Assembly (NCBI RefSeq): GCF_009604385.1
Contig: NZ_WEGJ01000009.1
Span: forward strand, 1 to 64,000
Length of the DNA: 64,000 nucleotides
Source: Streptomyces smaragdinus
GTDB lineage: Bacteria; Actinomycetota; Actinomycetes; Streptomycetales; Streptomycetaceae
Reading direction: 5' to 3'
A program made the position numbers and the translations under genes. The notes beneath the pieces were generated by a model that made no database searches, was not told the origin of the DNA, and worked only from the letters and a program-made list of their open reading frames with translations. The stretch's first letter is position 1, and each line of letters opens with the position of its first letter. This document shows, piece by piece, positions 9,512 through 17,251 of the stretch.

Positions 9512-11776
9512 GTGCGGGTGGCGGTGGCCGGCGGCGGACCGGGCGGGCTGTACGCCGCCGCGCTGCTGAAGCGGCTCGATCCGGCGCGGGAGATCACGGT
9601 CTTCGAGCGCAACGCCCCCGACGACACCTTCGGCTTCGGGGTCGTCCTCTCCGACGAGACCCTCGGCGGCATCGAGCACGCCGACCCCGGGGTGTACGCG
9701 GCGCTGCGGGAGGAGTTCGTCCGCTGGGACGACATCGACATCGTCCACCGGGGGAAGTCCCTGCGCTCCGGCGGCCACGGCTTCTCGGCGCTCGGACGGC
9801 GCCGGCTGCTGGCCGTGCTGCACGAGCGGTGCCGGGAGCTGGGGGTGTCGCTGCGGTTCCGTACCGAGGCGCCGCCCGTCGGGGAGCTGGCTTCCGCGTA
9901 CGACCTGGTGATCGCCGCGGACGGGGTGAACAGCGCGGCGCGGGGCGCGTACGCCGACGTCTTCCGCCCCCGGGTGGAGGAGCACCGGTGCCGGTACATC
10001 TGGCTGTCCGCGCCGTTCGCGTTCGACGCGTTCCGGTTCGAGATCGCGGAGACCGAGCACGGGGTGATGCAGCTGCACGGGTATCCGTACGCCGCCGACG
10101 CCTCCACGGTGATCGTGGAGATGCGGGAGGAGGTGTGGCGGCGGGCCGGGCTGGACCGGTGCGGGGAGCGGGAGTCCGCCGAGCGGTGCGCGGCGTACTT
10201 CGCCGACGCGCTCGGCGGGCGGGCGCTGACGGGGAACCGGTCGCTGTGGACGGTGTTCCGTACGGTGGTGTGCGAGCGCTGGTCGGCGGGGAACGTGGTC
10301 CTGCTGGGGGACGCGGCGCACACGGCGCACTTCTCCGTCGGGTCGGGGACGAAGCTGGCCGTGGAGGACGCCCTCGCGCTGGCGGCGTGTCTGCGTGAGC
10401 GGCCCGGTGTGCCGGAGGCGCTGGCGGCGTACGAGGCCGAGCGGCGGCCGGTGGTCGCGTCGACGCAGCGGGCGGCGCGGGCCAGCCTCGAGTGGTTCGA
10501 GGAGCTGGAGCGGTACGCGGGGCAGCCGCCGTACCGGTTCGCGTTCAGTCTGCTGACCCGCAGCCGGCGCATCACGCACGGCAATCTGCGGGTACGGGAT
10601 CCCGGCTTCGTCCGGGCCGTGGAGGCGGAGGCGGGGGTGCCGGAGGGCACGCCGCCGATGTTCACGCCGCTGCGGCTGCGGGGGCTGACGCTGCGCAACC
10701 GGGTGGTGTGCTCGCCGATGGACATGTACTCCGCCGTCGACGGCCTTCCGGGGGACTTCCACCTCGTGCATCTCGGGGCGCGGGCGCTGGGCGGGGCGGG
10801 GCTGGTGATGACGGAGATGGTGTGCGTCAGCCCCTCGGGGCGGATCACGCCGGGGTGCACGGGGCTGTGGAGCGACGAGCAGGAGGCGGGCTGGCGGCGG
10901 ATCACGGGATTCGTGCACGAGGCGGCGCCCGGCACGGCGATCGGCTGCCAGCTCGGGCACTCCGGGCGCAAGGGGTCCACGAAGCTGATGTGGGAGGGGA
11001 TGGACGATCCGCTCCCGGCCGGCAACTGGCCCCTCGTCGCGCCGTCCGCGCTGCCGTACCGGGCGGGGGTCAGTCAGGTCCCGCACGCGCTGGACGCCGC
11101 CGGACTCGGCGCGATCCGCTCGCAGTTCGTGGCTGCCGCCCGCCGGGCCGCCCAAGCGGACTTCGACCTGCTGGAGCTGCACTGCGCCCACGGCTATCTG
11201 CTGTCCGGCTTCCTCTCCCCGCTCACCAACCACCGCACCGACGCCTACGGCGGCCCCCTCGACGCGCGGCTGCGCTTCCCCCTCGAGGTCTTCGACGCGG
11301 TACGGGAGGTGTGGCCCGCCGACCGGCCGGTGACGGTACGGATCTCGGCCACCGACTGGGCGCCCGGCGGGACCACGGCGGACGACGCCGTCGCGATCGC
11401 GCGGGCGTTCGCGGCGCACGGGGCGGACGCGATCGACGTGTCGACGGGACAGGTCGTCGCCGGGGAGCGTCCGGCGTTCGGCCGCTCGTACCAGACGCCG
11501 TACGCGGACCGCATCCGCGCGGACGTGGGCGTGCCGGTGATCGCGGTCGGCGCCATCTCGTCCTGGGACGACGTGAACTCGCTGCTCCTGGCGGGCCGCG
11601 CGGACCTGTGCGCGCTGGCCCGCCCCCATCTGTACGACCCGCACTGGACGCTGCACGCCGCCGCCGACCAGGACTACACCGGCCCCGGCGCGCCCTGGCC
11701 CGCCCCGTACCTGGCCGGCTCGCGCAAGCCGCCGACGGGGCGGACGGACGCGCCGAAGCCGCGGCCGGCGCTGTGA
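9512..11776 (+). CDS. fused FAD monooxygenase / NADH:flavin oxidoreductase (2-aminobenzoyl-CoA monooxygenase/reductase or salicylyl-CoA 5-hydroxylase type)
   Basis: This 754-residue protein joins two flavoprotein domains. Residues 1 to about 370 are an aromatic-ring FAD hydroxylase (GGGPGGLYAAAL dinucleotide fold, GDAAHTAHFSVGSG near residue 270). Residues about 385-754 are an Old Yellow Enzyme-type FMN reductase (FTPLRLRGLTLRNRVV, LHCAHGYLLSGFLSP). That fusion is known for 2-aminobenzoyl-CoA monooxygenase/reductase, which hydroxylates then dearomatises the ring, and for salicylyl-CoA 5-hydroxylases. I chose GTG 9512, 4 bases after the hydratase stop, because upstream codons are unconserved. 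The ligase, acyl-CoA dehydrogenase, RidA and hydratase nearby favour the aminobenzoyl-CoA activity. Confidence 0.88.
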   Translation: MRVAVAGGGPGGLYAAALLKRLDPAREITVFERNAPDDTFGFGVVLSDETLGGIEHADPGVYAALREEFVRWDDIDIVHRGKSLRSGGHGFSALGRRRLLAVLHERCRELGVSLRFRTEAPPVGELASAYDLVIAADGVNSAARGAYADVFRPRVEEHRCRYIWLSAPFAFDAFRFEIAETEHGVMQLHGYPYAADASTVIVEMREEVWRRAGLDRCGERESAERCAAYFADALGGRALTGNRSLWTVFRTVVCERWSAGNVVLLGDAAHTAHFSVGSGTKLAVEDALALAACLRERPGVPEALAAYEAERRPVVASTQRAARASLEWFEELERYAGQPPYRFAFSLLTRSRRITHGNLRVRDPGFVRAVEAEAGVPEGTPPMFTPLRLRGLTLRNRVVCSPMDMYSAVDGLPGDFHLVHLGARALGGAGLVMTEMVCVSPSGRITPGCTGLWSDEQEAGWRRITGFVHEAAPGTAIGCQLGHSGRKGSTKLMWEGMDDPLPAGNWPLVAPSALPYRAGVSQVPHALDAAGLGAIRSQFVAAARRAAQADFDLLELHCAHGYLLSGFLSPLTNHRTDAYGGPLDARLRFPLEVFDAVREVWPADRPVTVRISATDWAPGGTTADDAVAIARAFAAHGADAIDVSTGQVVAGERPAFGRSYQTPYADRIRADVGVPVIAVGAISSWDDVNSLLLAGRADLCALARPHLYDPHWTLHAAADQDYTGPGAPWPAPYLAGSRKPPTGRTDAPKPRPAL

Positions 11777-11824
11777 CCGGCGGCTCGTACCGGTCGGCGC
11801 ACACCACTGAGTTACCGTGATCAT

Positions 11825-12439
11825 GTGACGACTCTCTTCCTCGCCCGGCACGGCGAAACCGTCTGGCACACGAGCGGCCGGTACGCCGGCATCAGCGACA
11901 TCGACCTCACCGACCTCGGGCTGGCCCAGGCCGAGGCGCTGGGCACCTGGGCGGGGAAGGCGGAGCTGGACGCCGTCTGGTCCTCACCGCTGTCGCGCGC
12001 CCGGGCGACGGCGGCCCCCGCGGCCCGGGCGGCCGGGGTGGAGCTGCGGACCGACGCGGACCTGACGGAGCTGGACTTCGGCACGCTGGAGGGCCGCACC
12101 CTCGCCCAGGTCGCCGCCGAGGACCCGGACGCGGTGACGGCGTTCGAGGCGGACCCGGTGGCGAACCCGGTACCGGGCGAGGAGGACCCCCGGGCGGCGA
12201 TGCGCCGCGGGACGGCCGCGCTGTGGCGCATCACCCACGCGCACCCGGGGCAGCGGGTCCTCGTCGTGTGGCACGGCACCCTGATGCGCCTGGTCCTGTC
12301 GGACCTGCTGCACATGCCCCCGGGCGACTACCGCCGCGTCTTCCCGGACATGCGCAACGGCGCCCTGACCGAACTCCGGATGGTGGAGCCCGGCCGGGTG
12401 AGCCTGCTGTCGTTCAACTCGCGGACGATGCCGTTCTGA
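11825..12439 (+). CDS. histidine phosphatase (phosphoglycerate mutase-like) family protein
   Basis: This 204-residue protein carries the LARHGET phosphohistidine motif at residues 5-11 and a second catalytic histidine in VVWHGTLMRL. These place it in the broad-specificity histidine phosphatase branch. The length is typical. It starts at GTG 11825; an overlapping ATG at 11823 is out of frame. It stands alone after the catabolic operon and converges on the RNA-repair operon. Substrate cannot be predicted. Confidence 0.9.
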   Translation: MTTLFLARHGETVWHTSGRYAGISDIDLTDLGLAQAEALGTWAGKAELDAVWSSPLSRARATAAPAARAAGVELRTDADLTELDFGTLEGRTLAQVAAEDPDAVTAFEADPVANPVPGEEDPRAAMRRGTAALWRITHAHPGQRVLVVWHGTLMRLVLSDLLHMPPGDYRRVFPDMRNGALTELRMVEPGRVSLLSFNSRTMPF

Positions 12440-12534
12440 GGTGGTACGCGGTCCCCTCCCGCCCGGGGGCCACGCCCTTCTCAGGCTAGCGCCCGCCACC
12501 GACAGACCCCGCGGTTATCCACAGCCCCGCCGGC

Positions 12535-15081
12535 TCACAGCCGCGGGTCCACCGGCTCCGACTCCAGCGCCAGGACCGCGAACACCGCCTCGTGGACGCG
12601 CCACAGTGGTTCGCCGTCCGCCAGGCGGTCCAGGGATTCCAGGCCCAGGGCGTACTCGCGCTGGGCCAGGGAGCGCTTGTGGCCGAGGAAGCGCTGGCGC
12701 AGGCGGGCGAGGTTGTCGGGGCGGGTGTACTCCGGGCCGTAGATGATCCGCAGGTACTCCCGGCCGCGGCACTTCACGCCCGGCTGGACGAGGCGGCCGT
12801 CGGCGTTGCGGACCAGCGCCGCCAGCGGCTTGACGACCATCCCCTCGCCGCCCGAAGCGGTCAGCTTCAGCCACCAGTCGACCCCCGCCGCCACCGACGC
12901 CTCGTCCGACGTGTCGACGAACAGCCGTCCCGTACGCCGCAGCAGCCCGGAGCCGTCGGCCTCGACCAGCCGGTCCAGCCACGCCAGCTGACGGTCGTGC
13001 GGCACGCCCGCGTGGCTGCGGCCCTCCGAGGCGAGCAGCTGGAACGGCGCCAACTGCACCCCCTCCAGCCCCTCCGTCGTCCAGCAGTAGCGCCGGTACG
13101 CCTCCGTGAACGCGTCCGCGTCCGCGGAGCGGTCCCGCTGCCGGGCCAGCAGCCCACCGGTGTCCACCCCGCGCGCCTGTGCCGCCTCGAGGGCTCCCAG
13201 CGCGCCGGGGAACACCGCGCGGGCGGCGGCGCCCACCGCCGCGTACTGGTGCCGCAGCAGTCCCGTCGCCTTCAGCGACCAGGGCAGCAGCTCCGCGTCC
13301 AGCAGCAGCCAGTCGGTGTCCAGTTCCTCCCACAGCCCCGCGCCGGTGACGGCCGCCCGCACCCGGTCGAGGAACCGCCCGGTCAGCTCCGCGTCGTCGA
13401 AGAACGGCCGCCCGGTACGGGTGTGCAGCGCGCCGGCGCCGAACCGGCCGTCCCCGTCGCGGGTGACCAGGGCCACCGCCCGCGAGCCCATGTGCTTCTC
13501 CTCGCACACGACCTCGCGCACCCCGTCCGCCCGGTACGCGGCGAACGCCTCCGCCGGATGCTCCAGATACCCCTCGACGTCGGACGTGGCGGTGGGCGCC
13601 ATGGTCGGCGGCAGGTACATCAGCACCCGCGGATCCACCGCGAACCGGCTCATCACCTCCAGCGCCGCCGCCGCGTTCTCCTCCCGTACGGCGAGCCGCC
13701 CCATGTGCCGCGTCTCGACGATGCTTCCCCAAGCTCTCGGCTTCGCTCGAGCAGGGGATACCCCAATCCCGAGCACGTCCGCCAGATCCAGCGGCCGGCC
13801 GTCCGCGCCCCCGGGGGCCTCGGTGGCCAGCGGCTTCACCGGCTCGTACCAGACCTGCTCGGCGGGTACGTCGACCAGCTCGCGCTCCGGCCACCGCAGC
13901 GCGGTGAGCTTGCCGCCGAAGACGGCGCCGGTGTCGAGGCAGATGGTGTTGTTCAGCCAGGACGCCTGCGGGACCGGGGTGTGGCCGTACACGACGGCCG
14001 CGCGGCCGCGGTAGTCCTCCGCCCACGGGTAGCGCACGGGCAGGCCGAACTCGTCGGTCTCGCCGGTGGTGTCGCCGTACAGCGCGTGGCCGCGCACCCG
14101 GCCGGAGGTGCGGCCGTGGAACTTCTCCGGCAGGCCGGCGTGGCAGACGACGAGGTTGCCGCCGTCGAGGACGTAGTGGCTGACGAGGCCGTCGACGAAG
14201 GTCCGCACCTCGTCGCGGAACGTGTCGTCCTCCCGCTCCAGCTGCTCGATGGACTCGGCGAGCCCGTGCGTGTGCTGCACCTTGCGGCCCTTGAGCCAGC
14301 GGCCGAGTTTGTTCTCGTGGTTGCCCGGCACGCACAGCGCCGTACCGGCCGCCACCATGCCCATGACGCGGCGCAGTACGCCGGGGGTGTCCGGGCCGCG
14401 GTCCACGAGGTCGCCGACGAACACGGCCGTGCGGCCGTCGGGGTGGGCGCCGTCCGCGTAACCGAGCTTCGCGAGCAGCGTCTCCAGTTCGGAGGCGCAG
14501 CCGTGGATGTCGCCGATGATGTCGAAGGGGCCGGTGAGGTGGCGCAGGTCGTTGAAGCGGCGCTCGAGGGTGATCTCCGCGGCGTCGACCTCCTCGACGC
14601 CGCGCAGCACGTGGACCTTGCGGAAGCCCTCGCGCTCGAGGCCCCGCAGTCCGCGGCGCAGTTCGCGGCGCTGGCGGGGGATGACGTGGGCGGGCATGTC
14701 CTTGCGGTCGGGCTTGCGGGCGTTGCGCTCCGCGCAGACCTTCTCCGGGACGTCGAGAACGATCGCGACGGGCAGCACGTCGTGTTCGCGGGCCAGGGCG
14801 ACGAGCTGGCGGCGGGCCTCCTGCTGGACGTTGGTGGCGTCGACGACGGTGAGGCGGCCGGCGGCCAGGCGCTTGCCGGCGATGTAGTGCAGGACGTCGA
14901 AGGCGTCGCGGCTGGCCGACTGGTCGTTCTCGTCGTCGGAGACCAGGCCCCGGCAGAAGTCGGAGGAGATGACCTCGGTTGGCCTGAAGTGCTTGCGGCC
15001 GAAGGTCGACTTGCCGGAGCCGGTGGTGCCGATGAGGACGACGAGCGAGAGGTCCGGCACGCCGAGGGTGCGGGTGGTCAT
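12535..15081 (-). CDS. pnkp: polynucleotide kinase-phosphatase (RNA repair) with in-frame repeat insertion
   Basis: This 848-residue protein has the three bacterial Pnkp modules: an N-terminal 5'-OH kinase (P-loop IGTTGSGKST, about residues 16-25), a central metallophosphatase (GDIHG, GDLVDRGP, GNHE) that heals 3' ends, and a C-terminal adenylyltransferase with the nucleotidyl lysine in EEKHMGSR. With Hen1 it repairs ribotoxin-cleaved RNA. The start ATG 15081 overlaps the hen1 stop by 4 bases, so the two are coupled. Between phosphatase and ligase domains (about residues 440-454) an extra GVSPARAKPRAWGS is encoded by a Streptomyces-type repeat; all catalytic motifs remain intact. Confidence 0.93.
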   Translation of the reverse strand: MTTRTLGVPDLSLVVLIGTTGSGKSTFGRKHFRPTEVISSDFCRGLVSDDENDQSASRDAFDVLHYIAGKRLAAGRLTVVDATNVQQEARRQLVALAREHDVLPVAIVLDVPEKVCAERNARKPDRKDMPAHVIPRQRRELRRGLRGLEREGFRKVHVLRGVEEVDAAEITLERRFNDLRHLTGPFDIIGDIHGCASELETLLAKLGYADGAHPDGRTAVFVGDLVDRGPDTPGVLRRVMGMVAAGTALCVPGNHENKLGRWLKGRKVQHTHGLAESIEQLEREDDTFRDEVRTFVDGLVSHYVLDGGNLVVCHAGLPEKFHGRTSGRVRGHALYGDTTGETDEFGLPVRYPWAEDYRGRAAVVYGHTPVPQASWLNNTICLDTGAVFGGKLTALRWPERELVDVPAEQVWYEPVKPLATEAPGGADGRPLDLADVLGIGVSPARAKPRAWGSIVETRHMGRLAVREENAAAALEVMSRFAVDPRVLMYLPPTMAPTATSDVEGYLEHPAEAFAAYRADGVREVVCEEKHMGSRAVALVTRDGDGRFGAGALHTRTGRPFFDDAELTGRFLDRVRAAVTGAGLWEELDTDWLLLDAELLPWSLKATGLLRHQYAAVGAAARAVFPGALGALEAAQARGVDTGGLLARQRDRSADADAFTEAYRRYCWTTEGLEGVQLAPFQLLASEGRSHAGVPHDRQLAWLDRLVEADGSGLLRRTGRLFVDTSDEASVAAGVDWWLKLTASGGEGMVVKPLAALVRNADGRLVQPGVKCRGREYLRIIYGPEYTRPDNLARLRQRFLGHKRSLAQREYALGLESLDRLADGEPLWRVHEAVFAVLALESEPVDPRL
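13721..13764. repeat. Streptomyces small palindromic repeat inside pnkp
   Basis: A 44-base imperfect palindrome has outer CCCC/GGGG and inner GCTC/GAGC arms around a CGGCTTCG centre. I recall near-identical elements scattered through Streptomyces genomes, usually between genes. Here it sits inside a coding region, keeps the frame and adds about 15 codons to pnkp at an interdomain linker. Confidence 0.7.
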
Positions 15082-16526
15082 GCCGCGGCCTCCTTCCTGG
15101 TGAACGTGGCGAGCTGGGTGGGCGGTCCGACCTCGGGGTCGTCGGGGCCGACGGGGGTGTACGCGACGGTGTAGCCGTGCCGGTCGGCCACCGCCTCGGC
15201 CCAGGTGCGGAATTCCGTACGGGTCCACTCGAAGCGGTGATCGGAGTGGCGGGAGTGGCCGGCGGGGAGGGTCTCCCAGCGGACGTTGTACTCGACGTTC
15301 GGCGTGGTCACGACCACCGTGCGGGGGCGGGCGGCGCCGAACACCGCGTACTCCAGGGCGGGCAGCCGGGGCAGGTCGAGGTGTTCGATCACCTCGCTGA
15401 GGACGGCGGCGTCGTAGCCCTTGAGGCGGCTGTCGGTGTACGCCAGCGAGCCCTGCAGGAGGGTGACGCGGTCCGCCTGCCGGGGGCCCATGCGGTCCAG
15501 GCGCAGGCGGCGGGCGGCGACGGTGAGGGCGCGGACGGAGACGTCGACGCCGACGACCTCGGTGAAGCGGACGTCCTTCAGCAGCTCGCCGACCAGCTGC
15601 CCCTGCCCGCAGCCGAGGTCCAGCACGCGCGCGGCGCCGGAGTCCCGGAGCTCGCCGAGGATCGCCTCGCGGCGCTGGACGGCCAGGGGTACGGGGCGCT
15701 CCTCGGTGTCGACGGCCTCGTCGACGGCGTTGTCCAGCTCCTCGGCCTCGGTGTCGTCGGTCTCCGCGAGCCGCGCCAGCTCCAGCCGCTCGAGGGCACG
15801 GCGGGCCAGGGACCAGCGGCGGGACAGATAGCGGGCGGTGATCAGCTTCTGCTCGGGGTGGTCCTCCAGCCAGCCCTCGCCGGCGCGGAGCAGCTTGTCG
15901 ACCTCGTCGGGGGCGACCCAGTAGTGCTTGGCGTCGTCGAGGACGGGAAGCAGGACGTACAGATGCCGCAGGGCGGCCTCGAGCCTCAGCTCGCCCTCCA
16001 GCGTCAGGGACACGTAGCGGGACTCGCCCCACTCCGGGAAGCCGGGGTCGAGGGCGACGGGGTCGGCGGTGACCTGCCACCCCATCGGCTCGAACAGCTT
16101 CCGGACCAGGTCTGCGCCGCCGCGCGCGGGCACGGCGGGGACCTCGATCCGCAGCGGCAGGGGCTGCGCGGCGCGCTCGGGCCGGGTGTGGCAGATGCCG
16201 CGCATCGCGGTGCCGAAAACGCCGCTGAGGGCGACGGCGAGCAGCGAGCTCGCGGCGTACGGCCGGTCGTTCACGTACTGCGCCAGCGCGGAGTCCGGCG
16301 CCCCGCCCCTCCCCTTGCCCTTCCCCCGCCGCACGAGGGCGACGGGATCGACCTCGAGCAGCAGCGCGGCCGTGCACCGCTCCTCCCCCGCCTCCGGGTA
16401 GAAGACGTGCGCGGTGCCGTGCGCGGTGGAGAAGACCTGCGCCTTGTCGGGGTGCTTGTGCAGCAGGAACCCGAGGTCGGTGGCGGGGTGCTCGGGGGTG
16501 CCGGTGGTCGAGATGGTCAGGAACAT
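15078..16526 (-). CDS. hen1: 3'-terminal RNA ribose 2'-O-methyltransferase
   Basis: Hen1 methylates the 2'-OH of the 3' terminal ribose at a broken RNA end before Pnkp seals it, so the repaired RNA resists re-cleavage. The 482-residue protein has the bacterial-specific N-terminal half (MFLTISTTGTP onward) and a C-terminal SAM-dependent domain: DLGCGQGQLVGELL for SAM, SEVIEHLD supplying metal-binding Glu and His, and HSDHRFEWTR supplying the last His. Its TGA overlaps the pnkp ATG. It is divergent from a small uncharacterised gene, with 36 bases between. Confidence 0.94.
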   Translation of the reverse strand: MFLTISTTGTPEHPATDLGFLLHKHPDKAQVFSTAHGTAHVFYPEAGEERCTAALLLEVDPVALVRRGKGKGRGGAPDSALAQYVNDRPYAASSLLAVALSGVFGTAMRGICHTRPERAAQPLPLRIEVPAVPARGGADLVRKLFEPMGWQVTADPVALDPGFPEWGESRYVSLTLEGELRLEAALRHLYVLLPVLDDAKHYWVAPDEVDKLLRAGEGWLEDHPEQKLITARYLSRRWSLARRALERLELARLAETDDTEAEELDNAVDEAVDTEERPVPLAVQRREAILGELRDSGAARVLDLGCGQGQLVGELLKDVRFTEVVGVDVSVRALTVAARRLRLDRMGPRQADRVTLLQGSLAYTDSRLKGYDAAVLSEVIEHLDLPRLPALEYAVFGAARPRTVVVTTPNVEYNVRWETLPAGHSRHSDHRFEWTRTEFRTWAEAVADRHGYTVAYTPVGPDDPEVGPPTQLATFTRKEAAA

Positions 16527-16562
16527 GGGGGTGAGTATTCAGGGTGGGGTGGGGAGCTGACC

Positions 16563-16904
16563 ATGCATATTCCGGTTCGGGGAATGGGTCGCCCGCGGCA
16601 GACTTCTCACATGTTCGTCGAATTCATGCGACGCCCCGAGGGCCGCGCCCTCGTCCTGGACGTCCTGCCCGCGGTCTTCCCCTGGGTGAGGTATCTGCCC
16701 GCGTCCGACGTGCGCGAATTCTCCGTGGAGCTGGTCGACGCCCTCGCGGCATCGGCCGACCTGGACAACCCCGCGGGCCTCGCCCAGCTGGTGACGGCGT
16801 GGCGCAACACGGCGGAGATCCATTCCGACCCGGACCTGCACGCGGCCCTGCGGACCGCCCACACTGGCGAGGACTACGGCCCGGTGCCGGACCCCGGGGA
16901 GTGA
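16563..16904 (+). CDS. uncharacterised small protein
   Basis: A 113-residue soluble protein that I do not recognise. It is largely helical and acidic, with FVEFMRRPEGRALVLDVLPAVFPW and a C-terminal AWRNTAEIHSDPDL segment, and has no membrane segment. I chose ATG 16563 because GGGGAG lies about 8 bases upstream; an internal ATG at 16611 lacks a ribosome site. It is divergent from hen1 with a 36-base gap. A role in RNA repair is possible only by position. Confidence 0.65.
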   Translation: MHIPVRGMGRPRQTSHMFVEFMRRPEGRALVLDVLPAVFPWVRYLPASDVREFSVELVDALAASADLDNPAGLAQLVTAWRNTAEIHSDPDLHAALRTAHTGEDYGPVPDPGE

Positions 16905-17049
16905 GCCCGAAACGCGGAGATCGCGCCACCCCGCCGGGCTACTGTCGTTGCGGCTGCCGGCGGCCGGCACCAGGCAAGACGGCCTGAGCTCGTCGCCTCG
17001 CGATATCCTGTACCAGCTGCCCCACGTAAGCCGCTGTTCGGCCGGGGGT

Positions 17050-17129
17050 CCGGGGGTTACCCCCGGGAGAAAACAGTAAGGAGCTGCGGACATGGCGGGT
17101 GACGACGACATCTCCGGGTGAGACCCGGA
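17050..17129 (+). promoter_or_regulatory. leader with two hairpins before the ABC-F gene
   Basis: CCGGGGG (17050-17056) and CCCCCGG (17060-17066) form a tight 7-base hairpin, followed by the leader ORF ribosome site. A second hairpin, TCCGGGT (17113-17119) and ACCCGGA (17123-17129), overlaps the leader ORF stop codon. The gap of 347 bases before the ABC-F gene holds nothing else I can recognise. The layout fits translation-dependent attenuation. Confidence 0.5.
17092..17121 (+). CDS. putative 9-residue leader peptide of the ABC-F gene
   Basis: ATG 17092 encodes MAGDDDISG then TGA, with a perfect AAGGAG ribosome site at 17078-17083 and ideal 8-base spacing. The stop codon sits at the top of a 7-base hairpin. 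Antibiotic-inducible ABC-F genes often carry short upstream ORFs whose stalling ribosome changes leader folding; the arrangement here fits that model. Whether it is translated is not shown by sequence alone. Confidence 0.5.
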   Translation: MAGDDDISG

Positions 17130-17251
17130 TGTGATCGACCGCGGGCAGGCGCGCGAGGCGCCGCCGGGCGGTCTCCACGTCGTTCCCTCCGCCCCCTGTC
17201 CGCGCCGGCAGGAGCATCCCCCTGCCGCCTCCCCCGCGAGGTTCCCCACCC

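Noticed and set aside
15082..16377. An upstream extension of the pnkp frame that would make a 1,280-residue protein
   Set aside because: The extra part is antiparallel-free but low-complexity and overlaps hen1 in another frame; ATG 15081 starts exactly at the conserved kinase domain and overlaps the hen1 stop.
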